64,000 nt of DNA from Amycolatopsis nivea (GCF_004522235.1 NZ_SDLT01000012.1:62001-126000), one strand, 5' to 3'. Counted from the first letter of the stretch, positions 1 to 11,171 are shown. Translations and numbers: made by a program. The notes: generated from the letters alone by a model not told the origin.

Positions 1-1245
<1,245 letters not shown>

Positions 1246-1263
1246 CCGGCGCGGGGGTCCCGA

Positions 1264-3792
1264 GTGGAAACCAGCAGGCACAACCGGCCCAGCCCGTCCG
1301 CGACCGCGGACGGGCGGCCCGCCGTTGCCAGTGGCGGGACCCTCGCCGACCTCGGTCGGCTCATCGACCGGGCGGAATCGCTCCGCTTCCGGGCGCCCGA
1401 GCTTTCGCTGGTCCTCGGCGAACGCTCGGCCGCGCTCGCGGAGGCGGCGGGCGCGGACGGGCACTGGATCCGGGCGGAAGCGCTCGTGGTGTCCGCGCGC
1501 GTGCGGACCGGGGCGCGGACGTCCACGGTCGGCCGCGCGGTCGCGGCTTTGCGCGCGGCCGAGCACGCCGGGTACGCCACGACGGCGGCGCGGCTGCGCG
1601 TCGACCTCGCGGTGTGCTCGCGCAGCCTCGGCGTTCCGCTGATGGGGCTGGCCGCGCTGCGGCCGGTGCTGTCCGAGGACGTGCCGCCGTCGCTGCGCGC
1701 GGAAGCGCTGTGCCATCTCGTCGGGTGCCTCGCCCCGTTCGGCCGGAAGGCGGAACTGGACCGCGTGCTCGTCGAGGCGGACCGGCTGCTGGTGGCCGAC
1801 GATTCGCTCGACGCGGACGACCGGCTGCTGATGCGGGCGTTGCTGCGCAACGGGACCGCGGCGCACCGGCGCCGGCACGGCGACCTCACCGCGGCCGCGG
1901 ACGCCGCGCGGACCGGGCTCGGGTTCCTGGAGAAGATGGACCGGCCCGGCGACGACGGCGGTCTCGTCCGGATCCGGCTCGTGCTGCAGCTGGTCAGCAC
2001 GCTGCTCGACCGCGGCGACGCGGACATGGCTTACGACATCGCCGAACCCGTGCTGCGGGAGCCGGTCCGGGCCGCCGGGGTCGCGCCCGCGGCGTGGCTG
2101 CGGCTGGCGGTGGCGACGCGCATTCACCTGCCTTCCGGCGCCGGTGACGCCGCTGCCGAACTGGTGGGGGAGGCCGTCGCGGCCACCGACCGGCACGGGC
2201 TCGCGGCGGTCACCGCGCGGCTGTGGCTGGAGCTGGCGCAGATCGAGGAACGGTTCGGCAGCGCGGAAGAGGCCATCGGATGCCTGCACCGCGCGCGGGC
2301 CGCGGAACACGTGCACGCGCGGGCCCGGCGCCAGGCGTGCGGGCTGATCGCGGGCGAGCTGGGCGCCGAGTCGGTCGCGTCGATGGACCTCGACGACGTC
2401 CTCGCCGCGTCCGCCCCGCGCGACGGCCGCCCGGTGTCGATGGAGGTCGAGCCGAGGGTCGCGGCCGAGGAGACCTCGGTGATGCCGGCGATCCGGGACG
2501 TCCCCGCCGAGCGGCCGGACCCGGTCGCGGCTCCGCTGCCGGTCGTTCCGGCGCAGGTCGAGGTGCCCGCGGCGCCGGTTTCGGCCGCGGCGTGGGTCGA
2601 GGCGGGGGAGAAGAAGCCGGCGTGGTCGTTCCGGCGGGCCGCGGCGGAGACGGAGGTCGAGCAGACTTCGGTGCTCCCGGCGATCCGGGAAGAGGCCGAG
2701 GAGGCTCCGCGGACCGGCGGACGGCGGCGGGCCGAGGACCGCAAGTCGCCGGTGCTGCCGGGATGGGCGCGGCCGTTCGGGCGGAAGAGCGCCGACGCGC
2801 CCGCGCCGCGGAAGCGGGCGGCTGCGGAGCCGGTCAGCCGGACGGAGGCTTCGCGAGCGGCGTCGGGACGTCCGGCGGAGGTCGCCGAGAGCGCTGGGGC
2901 ACGGCCTGCCGAGGTCGCTGAGGCCACGCCGGGTCGTCGCCGGGCGGAGACGGCGCAGCCTGCCGAGGAAACGGCGGTTCGCTGGCCGGAGAAGCCGCCT
3001 GCCGCGCCTCGGTCGGCGGAGGACGCGCCCGCTCGTCGGGAAGAGAAGACGAAGTCCGAGGAGCCGGTGCGGGCGGTTGCTGAAACGCGGCCCGAGACTC
3101 CTCGTCGCGCGGCGGAAGCGCAGGCTCCGGCCGAGGAGGCACCGCGGTTCTCGCTGCGGATGCCCGATCTGTCGGACATCCTGCCGGAGCTTCCGCTCGC
3201 CCCGGCTCCCGCGGACGAGCCCGCCGCGCCGTTGTGGGAAAGCGCCGAGTGGGCCAAGGAGGAAGCGGCCCGCCGCGACACCCGCGGCCGCAAGACCCGG
3301 CACGACGCCGAACACGGCTCGGTCGCCGCGAAGTCCGTGCTGGACCGGCTGGGCATCACCGCGAGCGGCGGAGGCGGCGGACGGCGCCGGGCCGACGAGC
3401 CCGGACGTCCCGAATCCGCCGCGGCGGAACCGGACACCGCGGCGAAGGACAAGCCGGAGCTGGCCCCCGCGCCGCGGCCGGAGGAGCCGGAGCCTGCCGA
3501 GGAGCCCTGGCTCCCGCGGCTGCGGATGCCGCCGGCGCTGGACCCGCTGTCCGACATCGACGCGTGGACGCCGTCGGAGCAGCCGTTCCCGGAGGGCTAC
3601 GCGCGAGCCATCGCGGAGGACGAACCGCCGCCGGACGCCGGACTCGCCGAACTGCTCGCCCGCGCTCTCGCCGAACACCAGGCGGGCACCGCGAGCGCGG
3701 CCGCGCTGGTGAAACGCCTCGGCCCGAACGACGAGCCGAAGCCGATCAACGGCCGAGCGACCGCGGACCGCCACCGCAACAACGGCGACTGA
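1264..3792 (+). CDS. Hypothetical protein with helical-repeat N-terminus and long disordered Pro/Ala/Glu-rich tail
   Basis: An 842-residue protein starting at GTG 18 bases after ettA, so probably co-transcribed. Residues about 25-390 are Ala/Leu/Arg-rich amphipathic helices resembling TPR-like repeats without a clear consensus. Residues about 395-800 are charged and proline-rich, predicted disordered. Two short copies of TSV(M/L)PAIR stand at about 404-411 and 467-474, and two LRMP-containing motifs near 632 and 755, suggesting linear docking motifs. No signal peptide or membrane segment is seen. I do not recognise a family. The neighbouring translation factor and glutamate dehydrogenase do not indicate a function. 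Confidence 0.75.
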   Translation: METSRHNRPSPSATADGRPAVASGGTLADLGRLIDRAESLRFRAPELSLVLGERSAALAEAAGADGHWIRAEALVVSARVRTGARTSTVGRAVAALRAAEHAGYATTAARLRVDLAVCSRSLGVPLMGLAALRPVLSEDVPPSLRAEALCHLVGCLAPFGRKAELDRVLVEADRLLVADDSLDADDRLLMRALLRNGTAAHRRRHGDLTAAADAARTGLGFLEKMDRPGDDGGLVRIRLVLQLVSTLLDRGDADMAYDIAEPVLREPVRAAGVAPAAWLRLAVATRIHLPSGAGDAAAELVGEAVAATDRHGLAAVTARLWLELAQIEERFGSAEEAIGCLHRARAAEHVHARARRQACGLIAGELGAESVASMDLDDVLAASAPRDGRPVSMEVEPRVAAEETSVMPAIRDVPAERPDPVAAPLPVVPAQVEVPAAPVSAAAWVEAGEKKPAWSFRRAAAETEVEQTSVLPAIREEAEEAPRTGGRRRAEDRKSPVLPGWARPFGRKSADAPAPRKRAAAEPVSRTEASRAASGRPAEVAESAGARPAEVAEATPGRRRAETAQPAEETAVRWPEKPPAAPRSAEDAPARREEKTKSEEPVRAVAETRPETPRRAAEAQAPAEEAPRFSLRMPDLSDILPELPLAPAPADEPAAPLWESAEWAKEEAARRDTRGRKTRHDAEHGSVAAKSVLDRLGITASGGGGGRRRADEPGRPESAAAEPDTAAKDKPELAPAPRPEEPEPAEEPWLPRLRMPPALDPLSDIDAWTPSEQPFPEGYARAIAEDEPPPDAGLAELLARALAEHQAGTASAAALVKRLGPNDEPKPINGRATADRHRNNGD

Positions 3793-3888
3793 CGCGCGCC
3801 GGAAAGTTCTTGCGCCGCAGGGGAAACGCTGGTTCGGCCGGGCGGATTCCGCAGCGGGACAACGATTCACGCGGACGCGACCTCGAGT

Positions 3889-3945
3889 GGTCCGTGAAGG
3901 ACTCCTTGAGGGAATCAGATTCCCTCAAGGAGTCCTTCACGGACC
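3889..3945. repeat. Near-perfect 57-bp palindrome, dispersed intergenic element or terminator
   Basis: Two 28-base arms (3889-3916 and 3918-3945) are exactly complementary around a single A at 3917. Core words are GTGAAGGACTCCTTGAGGG and its complement. It lies about 100 bases after the stop of the 842-residue protein. A related half-element occurs at 19662-19712 and a GTGAGGG variant at 11642-11685. The fold would be a very stable hairpin without a following T-run; it could act as a terminator or be a mobile palindromic element. Confidence 0.8.
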
Positions 3946-4012
3946 GCTGTGGGAGGGCAGCCTGCTGGCGGAAAACCTCGCCGACGCGGAGAATCCCGCG
4001 GCTCCGGCATCG

Positions 4013-4045
4013 AGAGGTACGTGAGGGCCACCCTCACGTACCTCT
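4013..4045. repeat. 15-bp-stem hairpin of the GTGAGGG family
   Basis: Arms 4013-4027 and 4031-4045 pair perfectly around CCA. The core GTGAGGGCCACCCTCA recurs in degraded form at 19600-19616, linking this site to the other palindromes in the window. Confidence 0.7.
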
Positions 4046-4564
4046 GCGGGAGCACTCCGCGCCGGAGCGGAAGATCGTCCCGTTTTCCGCGCTGCGCCAA
4101 GCGGTTTTCCCACTCACTGGTTGGACGCGCCGCGACGAAGCAGCACAAGCTGCCCCGTCCGCCATCTGCGGACACCTCGCGGGCGCCCCATCCTGAAACC
4201 CCGGCTCCCTCCGCAGCAACGGAAGAATTAGCCCGTACGGGTGGGAATTCTCGCAGGGGAGCGACGCAACCTTTTCCGTTCCCGCCGCGGGCGATACGGG
4301 CACTGAACCGATCCCGAAGCGGCCGCCGCGGCCGCGAAACCGGCGCTCCGGCCTCGTGCCAAGCCTTTTGCCGGAAACCGCCCTCGCCGAACCCGCCGGT
4401 AGCTGAACCGATCCCGCGCGAGCGCGGCGCCGGGGACCCCTGAAACGAACCTTAAGTCTTTCCCCGCCGCGCACAGGGGCGTCTCCGGGCGGATTAGGGT
4501 GAGGGATGTCCGGCACGTTGTGGTGACGGACGCATCTCGGTCTCGCATACTGGAGAGTTGCTCA

Positions 4565-7500
4565 ATGAGCTCGACGGGAGTTTCGTCCCCGCCCGATGTC
4601 GGCACCGAAGCCGGCGCCGCCCGCCGCACGACAGCCAGCCCGGAGCAGATCCGGGACGAGCTGATCGACACCGCCGCGGCGCAGGCGCCGGAGATCGCGG
4701 ACCTGATCCGCTTGTACTACCGGCACATCCCGGCCGACGAGATCGTCGGCGACGATCCGGTAGCGCTCGTCGGCGCGGTGCGCTCGCACCTGCAGCTGGC
4801 GAAGCAGCGCATGCCCGGGCGCCCGGCGGTCCGGCTGCTGAACCCGACCACCGCCGAGGACGGCTGGACGCGCGACGCGACCGTCGTGCAGGTCGTCACC
4901 GACGACATGCCCTACCTCGTGGACAGCGTCACCGCGGAGTTCGCCCGCGACGGCGTGCAGGTGCAGCGCATCGTGCACCCGATCGTCGTGGTGAGCCGCG
5001 GCCTGACCGGCGAGCTGGAGGGCCTGCACCTCGACGCCGACCCGGCCGATCCGCCGGCTGGCGCGTCCGCGGAATCGTGGATGCTGGTGGAGATCGACCT
5101 CGTCACCGACCCGCAGCGGGCACGCGAGCTGGACAACCGGCTGACGTCGGTGCTCGGCGACGTGCGCGAGGTCGTCGAGGACGCCGAGAAGATGGCGCAG
5201 ACGGCCTGCTCGCTCGCGGAAACGCTGGAGCAGCACCCGCCGAAGCTGCCCAGCGACGACGAGGTCACCGAGGGCGCGCGCCTGCTGCGCTGGCTCGCCG
5301 ACGGCCACTTCACCTTCCTCGGCTACCGCAAGTACGAGCTGGTCGACAGCCCGCAGCCGGACAGCGACGAGCCCGCCCTGCGCGCGGTTCTCGCGTCCGG
5401 GCTGGGCGTGCTGCGCCAGGACAGCCTCGCCGCGCGCAGCCTCACCGCGGGTCCGGACAGCTCGGTCGACGCGCTCGCGCCGTCGCTGCTCGTGCTCACC
5501 CAGGCGAGCGCGCCGAGCACCGTGCACCGTCCGGTTTATCCGTATTACGTCGGCGTGAAGACGTTCGACGAGCACGGCAAGGTCTCCGGCGAGCACCGGT
5601 TCCTCGGCATGTTCACCACCACCGCGCTGCACGAGAACGTGCTCGACATCCCGGTGGTCGGCCAGCGCGTGCGCGAGGTGATCCACCGCGCCGGGTTCCC
5701 GATGGAGTCGTTCTCCGGCCAGCGGATGCTGGAGGTCCTGCAGAACTGGCCGCGCGCGGACCTGTTCTCCGCGGACACCGATTCGCTCTTCTACACCACC
5801 ACCGGCGCGATCACCCTTTCCGACCGCCGCAGGCTGCGGCTGTTCCTGCGCCGCGACCCGTACGGCCGCTTCTACTCCTGCCTCGTCTACCTCCCGCGCG
5901 ACCGCTACACCACGCGCTCGCGGCTGGCGATGCAGGAAGTGCTGCTGGAAGAACTCGAAGGCACGCAGCTGGAGTACAGCGCGCGCGTCGGCGAAACGCT
6001 GCTGGCGCAGGTGCACTTCATGGTGCACACCGACCCGTCGAACGCCCTCGAGCCGGACACGCTGCGGATCCAGGAACGCCTGAACACCGTCGTGCGCAGC
6101 TGGGACGACCGGCTGGTCGAGGCGATCATCGCCGAACGCCGCGAGCGCGTCGGCGACGGCGGCCCGATCGGGATGATGGGCGAGGAGTCCGCGGTCGACC
6201 GGGGCCAGCGCTTCGGCGCGGTGTTCCCCGAGGCGTACAAGGAAGACTTCACCGCCGAGGACGCGCTGGCCGACCTGGCCAAGCTCGACACCCTCGCGGA
6301 CGAGGGCGACCTCGCGCTGTCGTTCTACCTGCCCGCCGACGCCGAACCCGGCGAGCGGCGGTTCAAGCTCTACCTGCGCGGCGAGGGCGTCACCCTGTCC
6401 AAGGTGCTGCCGGTGCTGCAGGCGATGGGCGTCGAGGTGGTGGACGAGCGGCCGTACGAGCTGTTCCGCGAGGACGGCGGGGCCAGCTGGATCTACGACT
6501 TCGGCCTGCGCGTCGACAAGAAGGGCCTCGAGGAAGCCGACGAGGCGGCGGCGGTCGAGGTGCGCGAGCGGTTCCAGGACGCGTTCCACGCGGCGTGGCG
6601 CGGCGACGCCGAGGTCGACGGGCTCAACGGGCTCGTCCTGCGCGCCGGGCTCACCTGGCGCCAGGCCGCGGTGCTGCGGGCCTACTCGCGTTACCTGCAG
6701 CAGGCGCGCAGCCCGTTCTCCCAGTCCTACATCCAGAACACGGTCGTCAAGCACACCGAGGTCGCGACGAAACTGGTGCGGCTCTTCGAAACCCGCTGCG
6801 ACCCGCAACTGTCCGATGTGGACCGGAAGACGCACGAGGAATCGCTGACCGCCGAGATCTCCTCGATGGTCGACGAGGTCACGAGCCTCGACGAGGACCG
6901 GATCCTGCGCAGGATGCTCGCGGTCATCAACGCGACCCTGCGCACGAACTACCACGTGCGCGACGCCGACGGGAACCCGCGGCCGTACCTGGCGCTCAAG
7001 CTCGACCCGAGCGGTGTGCCGGAGCTGCCCGAGCCGCACCCGAAGTACGAGATCTTCGTGTACTCGCCGCGCGTCGAGGGCGTGCATCTGCGGTTCGGCG
7101 AGGTCGCCCGCGGCGGCCTGCGCTGGTCGGACCGGCAGGAGGACTTCCGCACCGAGATCCTGGGCCTGGTCAAGGCGCAGGCGGTGAAGAACGCGGTGAT
7201 CGTGCCGGTCGGCGCGAAGGGCGGCTTCGTGGTGAAGCGCCCGCCGCGGCCCACCGGCGACGCCGGGGTCGACCGCGACGCCCAGCTCGCCGAGGGCATC
7301 TCCTGCTACCGGATGTTCATCTCCGGCCTCCTGGACCTCACCGACAACCGCGTCGAGGGCGAGACCGTGCCCGCGCCGAACGTGGTGCGCCACGACGCCG
7401 ACGACAGCTACCTGGTCGTCGCGGCGGACAAGGGCACCGCGAAGTTCTCCGACATCGCCAACGAAGTCTCGGCGCAGTACGGCTTCTGGCTCGGCGACGC

Positions 7501-9547
7501 GTTCGCCTCCGGCGGTTCGGTCGGCTACGACCACAAGGCCATGGGCATCACCGCCAAGGGTGCGTGGGAGAGCGTGAAGCGGCACTTCCGCGAGCTGGGC
7601 AAGGACACCCAGACCGAGGACTTCACGGTCGTCGGCATCGGCGACATGATGGGCGACGTCTTCGGCAACGGGATGCTGCTGTCCGAGCACATCCGGCTGG
7701 TCGCGGCGTTCAACCACATGCACGTCTTCCTCGACCCGAACCCGGACGCCGCGTCGTCCTACGCGGAGCGGCGGCGGCTGTTCGACCTGCCGCGCAGTTC
7801 GTGGGACGACTACGACCGTTCGCTGATCAGCGAGGGCGGCGGGATCTACCCGCGGTCGGCCAAGACCATCCCGATCACCCCGCAGGTCCGCGAGGCGCTC
7901 GGCCTCGACGAGGGCGTCACGAAGCTCGCGCCGATGGACCTGATCCAGGCGATCCTGCTGGCCCCGGTCGAACTGCTGTGGAACGGCGGCATCGGCACCT
8001 ACGTCAAGGCCGAGAGCGAAAGCCAGGCCGCGGCGGGCGACAAGGCCAACGACGCGATCCGCGTCAACGGCAACCAGCTGCGCGTGAAGGTCGTCGGCGA
8101 GGGCGGCAACCTGGGCCTGACCCAGCTCGGCCGCATCGAATTCGCCCGCACCGGCGGCAAGATCAACACCGACGCGCTCGACAACTCGGCCGGCGTCGAC
8201 TGCTCCGACCACGAAGTCAACATCAAGATCCTGCTGGACCACCTGGTGGCCGGCGGCGAGCTGGAGCACGCGCGGCGCAACGAGCTGCTCGGCGAGATGA
8301 CCGACGAGGTCGGCTCGCTCGTGCTCGCGGACAACTACCGGCAGAACGCGGTGCTCGGCGTCAGCCGGGCGCACGCCGGGCCGATGGTGTCGGTGCACGC
8401 GCGGCAGGTGTCCGCGCTGGTCGCGAAGGGCGCGTTCGACCGCAAGCTGGAGGCGCTGCCGACCCCGTCGCAGTTCCGCGCGCTGGAGAAGGCGGGCGAG
8501 GGCCTGACCTCGCCGGAGCTGGCGACGCTGCTCGCGCACGTGAAGCTCGACCTCAAGGACGAGCTGCTCGCCTCCGACCTGCCCGAGTCCGAGGTGTTCA
8601 CCCGCAGGCTGCCGGAGTACTTCCCGGCCCCGCTGCGGGAGCGGTTCGCCGCGGCGATCGCGCAGCACCCGCTGCGCCGCCAGATCATCACCACGCTCAT
8701 TACCAACGAGCTGGTCGACGGCGGCGGCATCTCGTTCGTCTACCGCCTGATGGAGGAGATGAACGCGACCGCCACCGACGCGGTGCGCGCGTACGCGGTG
8801 GTCACGCACGTCTACGACCTGCCGAAGCTGTGGGCCGAGATCGACGCGCTGGACAACGTGGTGCCGACCGAAGTCGCGGACGGGATGGTGCTGGAGACGC
8901 GGCGGCTGCTCGATCGGGCCGCGCGCTGGTTCCTCACCAACCGCCCGCAGCCGCTCGCGCCGCTGGCCGAGATCAACCGGTTCGGCCCGGTGCTCGCGGA
9001 ACTCGGCCCGAAGCTCGGCGAGCTGCTGCGCGGGCGCGAGCTGGAGTCGGTCGAGCAGGACGCGGCCGCGCTGGTCGACCAGGGCGTGCCCGCCGATCTC
9101 GCCCGCCGGGTGGCGCTGCTGCTGCACAGCTACGGCCTGCTCGACGTGGTCGAGGTGGCGGAGCTGGCCGAACAGCAGGTCGGGCTCGACGCGACGCACA
9201 CCCCGGCGGACACCGCCGAGCTGTACTACGCGCTGTCGGACCACCTGGACATCGACAAGATGCTCACCGAGATCAGCGCGCTGGAACGCGGCAACCGCTG
9301 GCACGCCCTCGCCCGGCTCTCGCTGCGCGACGACGTGTACGGTTCCCTGCGCGCGATCGCGCTCGACGCACTGCGGCACAGCGACCAGGACCTGTCCGTC
9401 GACGAGCAGATCGAGCAATGGGAGAAGGCCAACGCGTCGCGGCTTTCGCGGGCGCGCGTGGCGCTGGACGAGATCACCCGTTCCGGGCGGCTCGACCTCG
9501 CGACGCTGTCCGTGGCCGCGCGCCAGATCCGGAGCACGGTGCGGTGA
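4565..9547 (+). CDS. gdh: NAD-specific glutamate dehydrogenase, large (L_180) class
   Basis: A 1660-residue enzyme that oxidatively deaminates glutamate to 2-oxoglutarate and ammonia with NAD. The length is typical of the 180-kDa class known from Streptomyces and M. tuberculosis (Rv2476c). N-terminal ACT-like regulatory segments fill about the first 700 residues. The catalytic part includes RGGLRWSDRQEDFRTEI (about 848) and VPVGAKGGFV (Lys near 883), followed by a Rossmann NAD domain containing VVGEGGNLGLTQ, and a helical C-terminus. The ATG at 4565 is preferred because GGAGAG lies 7 bases upstream; an in-frame GTG at 4499 would add 22 poorly supported residues. The stop overlaps the next GTG (GTGA), so translation is coupled. 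The mycobacterial homologue is controlled by the GarA protein; that is family knowledge, not seen here. Confidence 0.95.
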   Translation: MSSTGVSSPPDVGTEAGAARRTTASPEQIRDELIDTAAAQAPEIADLIRLYYRHIPADEIVGDDPVALVGAVRSHLQLAKQRMPGRPAVRLLNPTTAEDGWTRDATVVQVVTDDMPYLVDSVTAEFARDGVQVQRIVHPIVVVSRGLTGELEGLHLDADPADPPAGASAESWMLVEIDLVTDPQRARELDNRLTSVLGDVREVVEDAEKMAQTACSLAETLEQHPPKLPSDDEVTEGARLLRWLADGHFTFLGYRKYELVDSPQPDSDEPALRAVLASGLGVLRQDSLAARSLTAGPDSSVDALAPSLLVLTQASAPSTVHRPVYPYYVGVKTFDEHGKVSGEHRFLGMFTTTALHENVLDIPVVGQRVREVIHRAGFPMESFSGQRMLEVLQNWPRADLFSADTDSLFYTTTGAITLSDRRRLRLFLRRDPYGRFYSCLVYLPRDRYTTRSRLAMQEVLLEELEGTQLEYSARVGETLLAQVHFMVHTDPSNALEPDTLRIQERLNTVVRSWDDRLVEAIIAERRERVGDGGPIGMMGEESAVDRGQRFGAVFPEAYKEDFTAEDALADLAKLDTLADEGDLALSFYLPADAEPGERRFKLYLRGEGVTLSKVLPVLQAMGVEVVDERPYELFREDGGASWIYDFGLRVDKKGLEEADEAAAVEVRERFQDAFHAAWRGDAEVDGLNGLVLRAGLTWRQAAVLRAYSRYLQQARSPFSQSYIQNTVVKHTEVATKLVRLFETRCDPQLSDVDRKTHEESLTAEISSMVDEVTSLDEDRILRRMLAVINATLRTNYHVRDADGNPRPYLALKLDPSGVPELPEPHPKYEIFVYSPRVEGVHLRFGEVARGGLRWSDRQEDFRTEILGLVKAQAVKNAVIVPVGAKGGFVVKRPPRPTGDAGVDRDAQLAEGISCYRMFISGLLDLTDNRVEGETVPAPNVVRHDADDSYLVVAADKGTAKFSDIANEVSAQYGFWLGDAFASGGSVGYDHKAMGITAKGAWESVKRHFRELGKDTQTEDFTVVGIGDMMGDVFGNGMLLSEHIRLVAAFNHMHVFLDPNPDAASSYAERRRLFDLPRSSWDDYDRSLISEGGGIYPRSAKTIPITPQVREALGLDEGVTKLAPMDLIQAILLAPVELLWNGGIGTYVKAESESQAAAGDKANDAIRVNGNQLRVKVVGEGGNLGLTQLGRIEFARTGGKINTDALDNSAGVDCSDHEVNIKILLDHLVAGGELEHARRNELLGEMTDEVGSLVLADNYRQNAVLGVSRAHAGPMVSVHARQVSALVAKGAFDRKLEALPTPSQFRALEKAGEGLTSPELATLLAHVKLDLKDELLASDLPESEVFTRRLPEYFPAPLRERFAAAIAQHPLRRQIITTLITNELVDGGGISFVYRLMEEMNATATDAVRAYAVVTHVYDLPKLWAEIDALDNVVPTEVADGMVLETRRLLDRAARWFLTNRPQPLAPLAEINRFGPVLAELGPKLGELLRGRELESVEQDAAALVDQGVPADLARRVALLLHSYGLLDVVEVAELAEQQVGLDATHTPADTAELYYALSDHLDIDKMLTEISALERGNRWHALARLSLRDDVYGSLRAIALDALRHSDQDLSVDEQIEQWEKANASRLSRARVALDEITRSGRLDLATLSVAARQIRSTVR

Positions 9548-9966
9548 CATTCGTTTCCCACGTCCAGCCGCGATGGTCGGACATGGACGTGTACGGGCAC
9601 GTCAACCACGCGAACGTGGTGACGCTGCTCGAAGAGGCCCGGGTGCCCGTGCTGTTCGGCGAAGCCGAGCGCGCGGGGCTCACCGAACTGCCGAAGGGCG
9701 TCGTGGTCGTGAAGCTCGGGGTGCATTACCGCGCGCCGATCGTCGCGGCGCCCGGCCGCTCGGTGCGCGTGGAGATCACGCTCACCGAGCTGAAGGCCTC
9801 GACGGTGACGCTCGGGTACGTCGTGCGGACCGGTCCGGACGCGACCGATCCGGTCGCGGTCACCGCCGAGACCGTGCTGGCCCCGTACGACACGGCCAAC
9901 CTCCGGCCGCGCCGGCTCAGCGACGAGGAATCCGAATTCCTCAAGCGGGTGCTGGCCGATGCCTGA
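9544..9966 (+). CDS. Acyl-CoA thioesterase, hot-dog fold (4HBT)
   Basis: A 140-residue single hot-dog-domain protein. The N-terminal motif RWSDMDVYGHVNHANV carries the catalytic Asp and the helix cap typical of 4-hydroxybenzoyl-CoA thioesterase-like enzymes, which hydrolyse acyl-CoA thioesters in the cytosol. The GTG start overlaps the gdh stop by four bases, and the end overlaps the next ATG by eight, so three genes form one translational unit. The same gene follows gdh in mycobacteria (Rv2475c). The natural acyl-CoA is unknown. Confidence 0.85.
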   Translation: MTFVSHVQPRWSDMDVYGHVNHANVVTLLEEARVPVLFGEAERAGLTELPKGVVVVKLGVHYRAPIVAAPGRSVRVEITLTELKASTVTLGYVVRTGPDATDPVAVTAETVLAPYDTANLRPRRLSDEESEFLKRVLADA

Positions 9967-10594
9967 GCTGCGGATTCCCGATCCGGGCGACCGGGAGACG
10001 CTCAGCGCGTTCGTGGCCCGCGCGGTGCGGCTGGACGGCACGACCGCCGTCCGGCTGCGCCGCCGGGGCGACGACGTCGTCGAGGCGTGGACGGCCACGC
10101 CGTTCGAGGTCCTCGCGACCCGCGCGGTGGCGGGGACGGTGACGCCGTCGGACGTCACGGTGTCCGGCAACGAACTGCTCGCGGCGCTCGCCGTCGCGGG
10201 CGGCGAGGTGATGGACCCGGGCCCGGCGCGCGACCTGCTGTGGCACGCCGAGCTGCCGGTGTCCGACCGGTGGCAGCAGGTCGACGAGCTGCCGGTCGAC
10301 GTGGTGTCGGACCTGGCCGACCGCGGCGTCGCGCTCGCCCGCGACAACGCCGGTCCGCACGGCACGCCGCCCGCCTCGCTGATGGACCAGGCGGTGCTGA
10401 CCGTCACCGGGGGAGACCTCGAGGTCAAGGTCCAGATGCGGTGCCTGTTCGCGCTGTCCGGGATGGGGCTGTTCGATTCGTCGATCGACGGCGACGTGGT
10501 CCGGGTGACCGCCACTGATTCGTGGCTGCGCCTCGACGCCCGTTACGGTGCGGTGCTGAAGCGGCGCCAAGCGTTGCTGCCGCTGCTGTTCTGA
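9959..10594 (+). CDS. Conserved actinobacterial protein of unknown function (Rv2474c position)
   Basis: A 211-residue acidic cytosolic protein with no signal peptide or membrane segment. It overlaps the thioesterase gene by eight bases. Conserved-looking blocks are LLWHAELPVSDRWQQVDELP and the C-terminal DSWLRLDARYGAVLKRR. Location directly after the thioesterase is the same as Rv2474c, so it probably partners the thioesterase or dehydrogenase, but no activity can be assigned from the sequence. Confidence 0.8.
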   Translation: MPELRIPDPGDRETLSAFVARAVRLDGTTAVRLRRRGDDVVEAWTATPFEVLATRAVAGTVTPSDVTVSGNELLAALAVAGGEVMDPGPARDLLWHAELPVSDRWQQVDELPVDVVSDLADRGVALARDNAGPHGTPPASLMDQAVLTVTGGDLEVKVQMRCLFALSGMGLFDSSIDGDVVRVTATDSWLRLDARYGAVLKRRQALLPLLF

Positions 10595-10630
10595 CGATTC
10601 TGCTGGCGGGAGCCGTCCGGCGATGTCATC

Positions 10631-10897
10631 GTGAACCGCATGACCGAACCGGACGGCGACCCGACCGCGGACTTCCTCGCCGAGGTCCGGCCCGAGGAGA
10701 CGCCGTGGCGCACCGACCGGCCCGCGGACGCCGATCCCGCGCCGGAAGCCGAACCCGCGCCAGGGCGTGCGCGGTCGGTGGTGCGCGCGGTCGGCGAGGC
10801 CGCGCCGTACGTCCAGGCGGGATTGTTCGCCGCGTGGGTGGCGACGTCGATCGCGGAGTCGGCCGACGGCGGCGATTTCGGCGGCCAATCGGGCTGA
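10631..10897 (+). CDS. Small hypothetical protein with one possible membrane segment
   Basis: An 88-residue product starting at GTG 10631 (an ATG at 10640 is an alternative). The first 55 residues are acidic and proline-rich; residues about 60-78 (APYVQAGLFAAWVATSIA) could form a short transmembrane or amphipathic helix. A CTGTCC/GGACAG inverted repeat at 10904-10920 just after the stop could be a weak terminator. No family recognised. Confidence 0.5.
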   Translation: MNRMTEPDGDPTADFLAEVRPEETPWRTDRPADADPAPEAEPAPGRARSVVRAVGEAAPYVQAGLFAAWVATSIAESADGGDFGGQSG

Positions 10898-11171
10898 ACC
10901 CGGCTGTCCTCAGTGGACAGTGTGCCGGGCGGATCGCCACGTCGAGCAAGGATTTCGCCGGCGGACGCGGCCGATCGAGCGATTTCCGCGGCGGCCAGAC
11001 GGGTTGATCTCGGCTGCGGGCTTGTCCCAGCGGGTAGAGTCGGAGTCCGGTCCAGCTGCCGGATGCCCGATCCGGTGCGACCCCGATCATCGCGACCGCC
11101 GGCCTTCGCGCGAGGCGAAACCCCGGTTCGCTTGCTGCGCGAAGCGGAAGCGGCGGCGGAAGAGGAGACCC

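Larger units (their letters stand above)
3793..4564. other. Long intergenic region upstream of gdh
   Basis: About 770 bases without a convincing gene. It holds two strong hairpins listed separately (3889-3945 and 4013-4045), then a stretch without recognisable structure apart from a short sequence CTGAACCGATCCCG present twice (near 4302 and 4403). The last 120 bases should contain the gdh promoter, but no clear -35/-10 pair stands out. Confidence 0.6.

Noticed and set aside
2124..3557. Ser/Ala/Gly-rich antisense frame within the 842-residue gene
   Set aside because: Shadow of the low-complexity coding tail.
4562..9550. Very long open frames antisense to gdh and in its second forward frame
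   Set aside because: Arg/Ala/His-rich shadow frames of a high-G+C gene; no ribosome site or family features. The end of the forward frame does contain the real thioesterase.
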